Assembly (NCBI GenBank): GCA_946480705.1
Contig: CAMLLF010000079.1
Location: 1-10,315, forward strand
Direction: 5' to 3'
Source of the DNA: an uncultured Lysobacteraceae bacterium
GTDB lineage: Bacteria; Pseudomonadota; Gammaproteobacteria; Xanthomonadales; Rhodanobacteraceae
Length of the DNA stretch: 10,315 bases
The notes beneath the pieces were generated by a model. The model saw nothing but the letters and a program-made list of their open reading frames with translations, made no database searches and had not been told where the DNA came from. Both the position numbers and the translations under genes were made by a program. Below are positions 1 through 6,748 of this stretch, piece after piece (the first letter of the stretch is position 1; each line of letters begins with the position of its first letter).

Positions 1-1
1 A

Positions 2-661
2 TCGCACAACGTCTGGGGCATTACCGCGCGCAACCGCGAGCAGAATTTTGCATTGAACCTGCTGATGGACCCCGACGTGGATTTCGTCACGCTGCTCGGT
101 ACGGCCGGCACCGGCAAGACGCTGCTCGCGCTCGCCGCAGGACTCGCCCAGGTCATGGATCAGCAGCGCTATCGCGAAATCATCATGACGCGCGCGACGG
201 TCTCGGTCGGCGAGGACATCGGTTTCCTGCCCGGCACCGAGGAAGAAAAAATGACGCCGTGGATGGGCGCACTGACGGACAATCTCGAAGTGCTGACGAG
301 CCCGAGCGAAGGCGGCGCCTGGGGGCGCGCGGCCACGAACGACCTGCTCGCCTCGCGCATCAAGATCCGCTCGCTGAACTTCATGCGCGGCCGCACTTTC
401 CTCAGCCGCTACGTCATCATCGACGAAGCGCAGAACCTCACGCCCAAGCAGATGAAAACGCTGCTGACGCGTGCCGGCCCCGGCACGAAGATGATCTGCC
501 TCGGCAACGTCGAGCAGATCGACACGCCGTACCTGACCGAAACGACGTCCGGCCTCACCTACGCCGTCGACCGCTTCAAGGAATGGCAGCACAGCGCGCA
601 CATCACGCTGCGTCGCGGCGAGCGCTCGCGCCTTGCGGACTACGCGTCGGAGAAGCTGTAA
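2..661 (+). CDS. PhoH family ATPase, C-terminal part (5' end outside window)
   Basis: This reading frame is open from the first bases and has no start in the window, so the gene begins upstream; 219 residues are visible. They form the P-loop NTPase domain of the PhoH family. A VWGITARNREQ-type lead-in precedes Walker A GTAGTGKT (bases 98-121), and Walker B VIIDEAQN lies at 413-436. The later GxGTKMICLGN and LRRGERSRLADYAS segments are also typical. The lead-in resembles the longer PhoH proteins that carry an N-terminal PIN nuclease domain (YlaK/PhoH2 type), more than stand-alone E. coli PhoH. That PIN domain would lie left of the window and is inference. Family members are cytoplasmic ATPases, and PIN-PhoH proteins have been reported as RNA-unwinding ribonucleases. 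A TTG at 53 could be mistaken for a start, but homologous sequence continues upstream of it. The gene converges on the outer-membrane gene at 794-1963. Confidence 0.93.
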   Translation, partial: SHNVWGITARNREQNFALNLLMDPDVDFVTLLGTAGTGKTLLALAAGLAQVMDQQRYREIIMTRATVSVGEDIGFLPGTEEEKMTPWMGALTDNLEVLTSPSEGGAWGRAATNDLLASRIKIRSLNFMRGRTFLSRYVIIDEAQNLTPKQMKTLLTRAGPGTKMICLGNVEQIDTPYLTETTSGLTYAVDRFKEWQHSAHITLRRGERSRLADYASEKL

Positions 662-665
662 CTGC

Positions 666-730
666 CGGGAATCGGGAACGGAGAGTCGGGAATCGCAAGG
701 GCCCTCCCCGCTCGGCGATTCCCAATTCTC
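666..730. repeat. Intergenic cgggaatcg repeat with an imperfect inverted repeat
   Basis: The nonamer cgggaatcg occurs at 666-674 and again at 687-695, 21 bp apart (about two helical turns). A third copy, inverted and with one mismatch, is at 716-724. Around it, 681-696 and 715-730 form an inverted repeat matching at 14 of 16 positions with an 18-nt loop. The element starts just after the phoH-family stop codon, so the transcript would end in a large hairpin. Short gggaatcgggaat-type repeats are, from memory, common between genes in Xanthomonadales. Whether this one acts in termination, mRNA stability or as a mobile REP-like element cannot be told from one copy. Confidence 0.55.
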
Positions 731-743
731 CGCTCACGCATAG

Positions 744-769
744 AAAAAAAGGGGGCTTGCGCCCCCTTC
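744..769 (-). terminator. Intrinsic terminator of the outer-membrane protein gene
   Basis: GGGGGC (751-756), a four-base loop and GCCCCC (761-766) form a GC-rich stem. On the minus strand it is followed by seven T (the A run at 744-750), as expected of a rho-independent terminator for the gene ending at 794. On the plus strand only TTC follows, so any termination of phoH-family transcription would be weaker. Confidence 0.85.
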
Positions 770-793
770 AAAGCCCATGGAGTGTGAAACAGG

Positions 794-1963
794 TCAGAAG
801 CGCGTCGCCCAGACGGCTTCGAATTCGAGCTGGTTGCCGGCGAGTGCGTTGCGCGCGGCGTAGTTGGTCGGCAGGCCGAACAGATACTGCGCGGGCGCGT
901 AGTTCGCGATGAAGCGCAACTGGCCGTTCGGACCGATCCAGCGCGAGTAGCTGAGATCGAGGCTGTAGTTCGACACGTCGCCGAGCAGCCGGTCGAGCAG
1001 CGGCGAGGTCGGTGCCGGCTGCGTACGCGTGCTGTAACGCAGCGCCACGTCGCCGTTGTCGCCGCCGTGCCAGACCGACGACACGCTGTAGACGTCGAGA
1101 TCGCTCCACTCGAATACGGGGCTGGCGCCGCTGCCGAGCGCCGCGAGGAAGCGGCGCGGCAAGGTCGGGCTCGTGAACGCACGCACGTCGCTGTACATCA
1201 CGCGCTCGAGACCGAGTTCGAAGCTGAGCCACGGCGCGACACCGATGCCAAGATTCAGGCCGGCGCTCGCAGGAATGTCGAAGTCGCCCGGATCGGCGTA
1301 GACGCCGCGATAGCTGTTGAACGCATCCATGTTGACGCGCGACTGATAGCTCGCCGTCCACCGCAGGCGCTGACCCGTCATTTCGCTGAGTTCGACGCGG
1401 ACGCCGCGGCCGTAGGCTGCCGTCGACGGCCCCTGCGTGAATCCGACCTCGCTGCCGCTCTCTTCCGCCGTTGCGCCGAACGTGGCGTTCGCGAAACGCT
1501 GGTACGCAAACAAGGCGGCGACCGACCAGCGACCGCTGCCGCCCCAGCCGCGCACGTACGACGGCGCGACGATATAGCGATGCAGGCCGGGACGCGATTC
1601 GGGAATGAGGCGCGGAACGATGCCGTCGTCGCCGAGGCGGCTGTTCGGCACGTCGTCGACGATGCCGCTGCGGACGGAAACGCCGATCAGCGCATTGCTG
1701 CCGATCGCGGCGTAGGTGGAACGGGTATTGCGGGCCGTCGCAAGCTCGAGCAATTGCGGCGCGACAGCCGGGGAATCGGATTCGGCCCAGGCGAAGTCGG
1801 GCTGGATGCTCTGGCGGGCATACTCCTGCCAGCGCTGCATGACGGAGTCACTGCCGACCTGAGCCAGAGCTGCCGGGGCGAGAAAATAGAAAGGGAGCGT
1901 CAGGCCAAAACTGATCGCTCCCATCGACTTCCTCAACGCTGCTGTTGCGTTTGCCCGGTGCAT
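794..1963 (-). CDS. Outer-membrane beta-barrel protein, FadL/OmpP1-like
   Basis: The product has 389 residues. A basic N-terminus (R3, R11, K12), a hydrophobic stretch and a cleavage site after APAALAQ (about residue 35) make a Sec signal peptide. The rest is rich in alternating polar/hydrophobic beta strands and ends in VWATRF; a C-terminal Phe is the usual beta-barrel insertion signal. The middle part (IPASAGLNLGIGVAPWLSFE, then VMYSD, and later a strand-rich VALRYSTRTQPAP) recalls the second half of FadL/OmpP1 transporters, which move hydrophobic compounds across the outer membrane. The length is slightly below the usual 400-450, so the family call is tentative. Two starts are possible. 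ATG at 1963 gives a charged signal peptide but a poor ribosome site. ATG at 1924 (residue 14) is preceded by gaggaag at good spacing but lacks the basic residues. The gene is transcribed alone, divergent from thiD. Confidence 0.8.
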   Translation of the reverse strand: MHRANATAALRKSMGAISFGLTLPFYFLAPAALAQVGSDSVMQRWQEYARQSIQPDFAWAESDSPAVAPQLLELATARNTRSTYAAIGSNALIGVSVRSGIVDDVPNSRLGDDGIVPRLIPESRPGLHRYIVAPSYVRGWGGSGRWSVAALFAYQRFANATFGATAEESGSEVGFTQGPSTAAYGRGVRVELSEMTGQRLRWTASYQSRVNMDAFNSYRGVYADPGDFDIPASAGLNLGIGVAPWLSFELGLERVMYSDVRAFTSPTLPRRFLAALGSGASPVFEWSDLDVYSVSSVWHGGDNGDVALRYSTRTQPAPTSPLLDRLLGDVSNYSLDLSYSRWIGPNGQLRFIANYAPAQYLFGLPTNYAARNALAGNQLEFEAVWATRF

Positions 1964-2126
1964 GACCCTGCCGCTTGGTCCATGGCTTGTGGTGACTGTC
2001 GGAGCGGAGTTTGGCGATAACGCAACACCGCGTCAAGTACGCAACACTACCGATTTGCGAGTTCTGGCGGTCATTTGCGCAGAAAACGACCAACGCCAAG
2101 TGTTTCATGTTGCAGGATTACAACAG
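1964..2126. promoter_or_regulatory. Divergent spacer between the outer-membrane gene and thiD
   Basis: This 163-bp region must hold the promoters of both flanking genes. The only good hexamer I can see is a minus-strand TTGACG (-35-like, five of six) at 2031-2036. The matching -10 position, about 2008-2013, reads CAAACT and is poor. No convincing plus-strand pair was found for thiD. The thiD ribosome site aggatt begins at 2114. No TPP riboswitch core is recognisable here. Confidence 0.3.
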
Positions 2127-2954
<828 letters not shown>

Positions 2955-2970
2955 GCAAAGGAGCCACGCC

Positions 2971-3255
2971 ATGAAAACCACCGCTTTCCTCGGGTTGGCG
3001 CTGCTGACAGCACTGCCCGCCACTGCCGCGACGCAACCCGAATTCCTGCCGCTGGCAGGCGCCAAGGACGCGGCACACGCGAAGAACGGCCCCGTCATGC
3101 GTTCGCCGCTGGCGCAGACCATTCCGGCACCGATCGTCAGCCAGGCCCAGGCCGTCCCGACGGCGGACGGCGGCATCCAGATCAAGTGCAGCGAAGTGCC
3201 GAACCCCCGGCTGCGCGATACCGACGCGCGCGATCTGGCGGGGCCGCGGCAATGA
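2971..3255 (+). CDS. Small secreted protein of unknown function, coupled to the metalloprotease
   Basis: The product has 94 residues and I do not recognise a family. The start is well supported by AAAGGAG at 2957-2963, seven bases before the ATG. MKTTAFLGLALLTALPATAA is a clear Sec signal peptide with AxA cleavage near residue 20. The mature part, about 74 residues, is rich in Ala, Pro and Gln (for example LAQTIPAPIVSQAQAVPTAD) and probably lacks much stable structure. A single cysteine, C73, sits in IQIKCSEVPNPRLRD. The stop TGA (3253-3255) overlaps the metalloprotease ATG (3252-3254) as ATGA, so the two products are probably made in coupled amounts. A role as secreted partner, inhibitor or detached propeptide of the protease is inference from this coupling. 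The gene follows thiD closely and has no visible promoter of its own. Confidence 0.8.
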   Translation: MKTTAFLGLALLTALPATAATQPEFLPLAGAKDAAHAKNGPVMRSPLAQTIPAPIVSQAQAVPTADGGIQIKCSEVPNPRLRDTDARDLAGPRQ

Positions 3256-5582
3256 CGGCGCGCCGACTTGCCGCCGCGCTGCTCGCGGGTTTCACCGGAG
3301 CCGCCGCCGCGGCGCCGACGATCGGACTGCAGAACGGCCAGCCCGTCAGCTTCCTGATGCCCGGGTCGAGCTTCTCAACCTCGTACTACGTCGATGTCGG
3401 CGCGAGCGACGCGCAGCTTCAGATCGATCTCGACAACCTCGGCCAGGACGATGTCGATGTCGTCCTGCGCTACGGCACGCCGTTCGCCGATCAGACCGCG
3501 AACGAAGGCGCCGCGCCCGACGGCGATCTGTTTCTCGACTATGCGCACTACTGGGGACTGAGCCCGAGCGGCGACGAGCGCGTGATCGTGCAGAAGTCGA
3601 GCACGATCCCGCTGCGCGCCGGCCGCTGGTATATCGCAGTGCTGAACCAGACCGCCGCGCAGCAGAACCTCTCGTTGACCGCGACGCTGCGCGGCACCGT
3701 GCCGCAGGCAACCATCGGCTTCGGCTATTCGAGCAGCGACGGATGCTCGCAGGCCGCCTGGTTCGACACGACGCCGGCAACGCCGGTCGACGGCAATGCC
3801 GGCACGACGCTCGGCGAGCAGCGCCGCAACGCCCTCGAACATGCCGGGCAACTGCTCGCGTCGCAATTGAAGCTGCCGGTCGCGCTCAAGGTGAAAGCCT
3901 GCTGGGAACCGCTCGGCGGCAATCGCACGGACGGCGCGCGCATCGCATTCGCCGGGCCGACCGCCTACGTCTACGACAGCGCCGATTTCAGCGTGCCGTG
4001 GCTGCCGGACAAATACACCTGGTACGCGGTGACGGAAATGGTCCGCCGCAGCGGCGCGAGCCAATGCGCGACGTTCAGCAACGACTGCGCGAGCGCGTTC
4101 GACATCACGGCGACGTTCAACAGCGACATCGATCCGCCGGCCAACGTCATCGGCGCACCGTTCTACTACGGCCTCACCGGTGCGAACAAACCGGCGAATT
4201 CGATCGACTTCGTGACCACGACGATGCACGAGCTGACTCACGGCCTCGGCTTCCTGAGCCTCGTCAACGTCGATCCGGAAGACAGCCAGCCGCTCGGGTC
4301 CCGGGTACGCGCGTCGAACGGACTCGCGTACGACGACGCGTTCAGCCGCCAGCTCGTGCTCGTAAATCAGCAGACGCGAACCTACAAGCCGTTCCTCGGT
4401 GTCGACACGAGCGACGCGGAACGCGCGACCGGGCTGATCACGGTCGACTCCGTGCGCTGGGCCGGCATGGAAGCAGCCGCATCGCCGCTCAACGACAGGC
4501 GCAATGAAGCGGTGCCCGGCAATTTCCCGTCGCTGTTCACGCCGTGCGAACGCGAGGCGCCCGGCGACCCGTGCACCACGCTGCCCGGATCGACGTTGTC
4601 GCACACGGTGCAGCCGGGCGACCTCATGAACGCCTACGACACGGGGCTCTCGAACCGGAGCCTCGGTCTCGCGCTGCCGATGCTGAACGCACTCGGGTGG
4701 TCCAACGACGACACGCCGGCACCGACCTATTCGATACCCGTCGCGGGCAACTGGTACGACCGCACGCGCGGCGGTCACGGCCTCGACTTCCAGCTCTATG
4801 CCCGCGATGCCGTTGCCGGTGATTTATACTTTGTTATTTTCTACACATTTGAAAACGACAACCTGCCGGAATACTACCTGGCGCTCGGCAGGCTCGTCGA
4901 CGGCAAGTTCATCGGCGCCAAGCAGGGCAACGGCATCGCGCTGATGAAGCTGCGCTACAACGCGGCGACGCGCCGTACGGAAATCGATCGCACGTCCGCC
5001 GGCCAGCTGTTCATCGATTTCAATCAGGCGGCCCAGTCGCCGGCCTGCCGCGTGGCCGATCGCAGCGGCGCCGGCGCGCTCGCCGTCATGAAGTGGAGCA
5101 TCCGCAACGAAAACGCGACCTGGTGCATCGAACCGGCCGTGCTCGCGAGTTCGCATACGGCGCCCGATTTTTCCGGCCACTGGTACAGCGGCAACGGGAA
5201 CGATCTCGGCTGGGGCATGGAGCTGCTGAGCATCAAGGGCGCCGGCGGCCAGAACCAGCTCGTCGCCGTCGTCTACTACCCGGACCTGCAGGGACGTTCG
5301 CGCTGGGCGATCACCGCGCTCAGCGACGTGAATCTCGCGAACACGCCGCTGCTCACGCTCAACGAAGTGGCGTCGGGCTACTGCCGCACCTGCGCGGCGC
5401 CGCCGGGACCGGCGCAGGTCCGGGCCGTCGGCACGATACAGCTGAAGCTCACGCAGCCCACGCGCGTCGAACCGGCCGACGGCGTCAACCGCGTCAGCAT
5501 CGCGATCCTGATTCCGGGCGTCGCGGATTTCCGCCGCGACGACGTGCCTCTCACGCTGCTGTCGGCACCGCCCGGCCAGTAG
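3252..5582 (+). CDS. Secreted metzincin-like zinc metalloprotease with PPC domain and Trp-rich C-terminal modules
   Basis: The product has 776 residues. The start at 3252 (MTARRLAAALLAGF) gives a Sec signal peptide ending near AAAAA; in-frame codons back to 3186 encode no signal and overlap the preceding gene. Residues about 22-148 look like a bacterial pre-peptidase C-terminal (PPC) beta domain, here N-terminal. The catalytic part carries HELTHGLGF: H326 and H330 bind zinc and E327 is the catalytic base. A likely third ligand is H451 in LSHTVQPGDLMN, followed by M459 as a possible Met-turn. This resembles leishmanolysin-type (M8) metzincins, with a 120-residue insertion between H330 and H451. 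Two related beta modules follow, beginning at GNWYD (W501) and GHWYS (W644). Ten cysteines fall into close pairs (165/217, 272/279, 432/441, 599/625, 711/714), suiting disulfides in an exported protein. Substrate is unknown. A strong terminator follows. Confidence 0.85.
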   Translation: MTARRLAAALLAGFTGAAAAAPTIGLQNGQPVSFLMPGSSFSTSYYVDVGASDAQLQIDLDNLGQDDVDVVLRYGTPFADQTANEGAAPDGDLFLDYAHYWGLSPSGDERVIVQKSSTIPLRAGRWYIAVLNQTAAQQNLSLTATLRGTVPQATIGFGYSSSDGCSQAAWFDTTPATPVDGNAGTTLGEQRRNALEHAGQLLASQLKLPVALKVKACWEPLGGNRTDGARIAFAGPTAYVYDSADFSVPWLPDKYTWYAVTEMVRRSGASQCATFSNDCASAFDITATFNSDIDPPANVIGAPFYYGLTGANKPANSIDFVTTTMHELTHGLGFLSLVNVDPEDSQPLGSRVRASNGLAYDDAFSRQLVLVNQQTRTYKPFLGVDTSDAERATGLITVDSVRWAGMEAAASPLNDRRNEAVPGNFPSLFTPCEREAPGDPCTTLPGSTLSHTVQPGDLMNAYDTGLSNRSLGLALPMLNALGWSNDDTPAPTYSIPVAGNWYDRTRGGHGLDFQLYARDAVAGDLYFVIFYTFENDNLPEYYLALGRLVDGKFIGAKQGNGIALMKLRYNAATRRTEIDRTSAGQLFIDFNQAAQSPACRVADRSGAGALAVMKWSIRNENATWCIEPAVLASSHTAPDFSGHWYSGNGNDLGWGMELLSIKGAGGQNQLVAVVYYPDLQGRSRWAITALSDVNLANTPLLTLNEVASGYCRTCAAPPGPAQVRAVGTIQLKLTQPTRVEPADGVNRVSIAILIPGVADFRRDDVPLTLLSAPPGQ

Positions 5583-5598
5583 CGCGCCCCGCGCAGAC

Positions 5599-5631
5599 AA
5601 AAAAAGGCGTGCCCTGCGGCACGCCTTTTTT
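5599..5631. terminator. Bidirectional intrinsic terminator
   Basis: GGCGTGCC (5606-5613), loop CTGC and GGCACGCC (5618-5625) form a perfect 8-bp stem, flanked by seven A on the left (5599-5605) and six T on the right (5626-5631). It can end transcription from both sides, serving the metalloprotease gene on the plus strand and the isocitrate dehydrogenase gene on the minus strand. Confidence 0.93.
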
Positions 5632-5650
5632 ACTGCCGTCGAGGCGATGC

Positions 5651-6664
5651 TCAGTTGTTGCGCACGCTCTCGATCAGTGCATCGGCAAACGTGTCGGTCG
5701 TACCGCTGCCGCCGAGGTCCGGCGTGACGCGATCCTTGCGCCCGACGACGTCGCGAATCGCCGCGCGCACGCGCTGCGCCTGATCTTCAAGGCCGAGATG
5801 GCCGAGCATCTGGCATGCGGCGAGCAGCAGCGCGCAGGGATTGGCGACACCCTTGCCGGCGATGTCCGGCGCCGAACCATGCACGGCTTCGAAGATCGCC
5901 GCTTCGGTGCCGATGTTCGCGCCCGGCGCGAGACCGAGGCCGCCGACGAGACCGGCGCAGAGATCGGAAATGATGTCGCCGAACAGGTTCGTCGTCACGA
6001 TGACGTCGAACTGCTGCGGATTCATGACGAGCTGCATGCAGCAGTTGTCGACGATCATTTCGTTGCACTGGATCTCGGGATAGTCGCCGGCCACCTCGCG
6101 CGCGACCTTGAGGAACAGCCCCGAGGTCGTCTTCATGATGTTGGCTTTGTGCACGATGGTAACTTTCTTGCGTCCCTGGCGGCGCGCCAGCTCGAACGCG
6201 TAGCGCACGATGCGCTCGGAACCGCGGCGCGTGACCTTGATCTGCGAATGCGCGGTGTCGCCGTCCTCGGACAAGGTCTGGCCTTCCGAACCGTAGGCGC
6301 CTTCGGTGTTCTCACGAACGGTGATGAGATCGATGCCTTCGTAGCGCGCCTTCGTGCCCGGAATCGTGATCGCCGGACGAACGTTGGCGTAGAGATCGAA
6401 GCGCTTGCGCAGCTCGACGTTGAGCGACGAGAACCCGCCGCCGATCGGCGTGGTCAGAGGACCCTTGAGTGCGACGCGATGGCGCGCGATCGATTCCATC
6501 GTGGCCTGCGGCAGCAGCTCGCCGCAGCGTTCCTGCGCGGCCATGCCGGCGTCGACGAATTCGTAGCTCAATCCGGTTTTCAGTTCATCGAGAACGCGCA
6601 GCGTCGCGTTCATGATTTCCGGTCCTATGCCGTCGCCGCGGATTACGGCGATAGTCTTGCTCAT
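5651..6664 (-). CDS. icd: Isocitrate dehydrogenase, NAD-dependent type
   Basis: The 337-residue product belongs to the isocitrate/isopropylmalate dehydrogenase family. It catalyses oxidative decarboxylation of isocitrate to 2-oxoglutarate in the cytoplasmic TCA cycle. GDGIGPEI (10-17) opens the fold. The substrate loop SSLNVELRKR (79-88) has S80 and N82 where isocitrate enzymes bind the gamma-carboxylate; isopropylmalate enzymes have a hydrophobic residue there. R86, R96, R118, Y124, K173, D206, D230 and D234 match the catalytic and metal-binding set. The cofactor loop HGSAPDIAG (262-270) has D267-I268 in place of the Lys-Tyr of NADP enzymes such as E. coli Icd, so NAD is the expected cofactor. 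The length fits the short NAD-IDH type known from Xanthomonas, shorter than the roughly 416-residue E. coli enzyme. The start at 6664 has GGAG seven bases upstream; an open frame continuing beyond is non-coding. Cofactor and substrate are inferred from motifs. Confidence 0.93.
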   Translation of the reverse strand: MSKTIAVIRGDGIGPEIMNATLRVLDELKTGLSYEFVDAGMAAQERCGELLPQATMESIARHRVALKGPLTTPIGGGFSSLNVELRKRFDLYANVRPAITIPGTKARYEGIDLITVRENTEGAYGSEGQTLSEDGDTAHSQIKVTRRGSERIVRYAFELARRQGRKKVTIVHKANIMKTTSGLFLKVAREVAGDYPEIQCNEMIVDNCCMQLVMNPQQFDVIVTTNLFGDIISDLCAGLVGGLGLAPGANIGTEAAIFEAVHGSAPDIAGKGVANPCALLLAACQMLGHLGLEDQAQRVRAAIRDVVGRKDRVTPDLGGSGTTDTFADALIESVRNN

Positions 6665-6671
6665 GGGGATA

Positions 6672-6675
6672 CTCC
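6672..6675 (-). promoter_or_regulatory. Ribosome binding site deciding the icd start
   Basis: GGAG on the minus strand, seven bases before the ATG at 6664. It fixes the start of the isocitrate dehydrogenase even though the frame remains open for almost 900 bases further upstream. Confidence 0.8.
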
Positions 6676-6684
6676 AGTGCCGGC

Positions 6685-6697
6685 TTGTCTGAGACAA
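6685..6697. promoter_or_regulatory. 13-bp palindrome in the icd leader, possible operator
   Basis: TTGTCT-G-AGACAA is a perfect 6-bp inverted repeat around one base. It lies 21-33 bases upstream of the icd ATG, just downstream of the transcription start predicted from the promoter at 6710-6738. It may be an operator for a dimeric regulator acting on icd, or on both divergent genes. A chance palindrome is also possible. Confidence 0.4.
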
Positions 6698-6709
6698 AGA
6701 AAACCCCGC

Positions 6710-6738
6710 ATTATCGGAGATGCCCTTCCCCTGGACAA
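6710..6738 (-). promoter_or_regulatory. Sigma70-like promoter of icd
   Basis: Read on the minus strand, TTGTCC (6733-6738) matches the -35 consensus at four of six bases. GATAAT (6710-6715) matches the -10 consensus at five of six. The spacer is exactly 17 bases. Transcription would start near 6703, giving a leader of about 40 nt. The promoter lies inside the 84-bp divergent spacer. Confidence 0.6.
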
Positions 6739-6748
6739 CCTTCGCCGT

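Noticed and set aside
1964..2126. TPP riboswitch upstream of thiD
   Set aside because: The conserved thi-box elements (CTGAGA and the downstream conserved core) are not present.
3375..4778. Long minus-strand open frame (467 codons) opposite the metalloprotease gene
   Set aside because: It is Arg/Ala/Val-rich with no recognisable motif, and the opposite strand carries a clear signal peptide, HExxH and paired cysteines. Long antisense open frames are expected in GC-rich DNA.
4813..4840. Internal promoter in the AT-rich patch of the metalloprotease gene
   Set aside because: TTGCCG and TATTTT are 16 bases apart but both are weak matches, and no gene starts nearby downstream on that strand.
5651..6664. 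3-Isopropylmalate or homoisocitrate dehydrogenase in place of isocitrate dehydrogenase
   Set aside because: S80 and N82 in the substrate loop fit isocitrate binding. No leucine or lysine synthesis genes are adjacent.
5093..6748. Upstream extension of the secreted-protein frame (6749-7885)
   Set aside because: It crosses the strong terminator at 5599-5631 and lies antisense to icd. The signal peptide marks the start at 6749.
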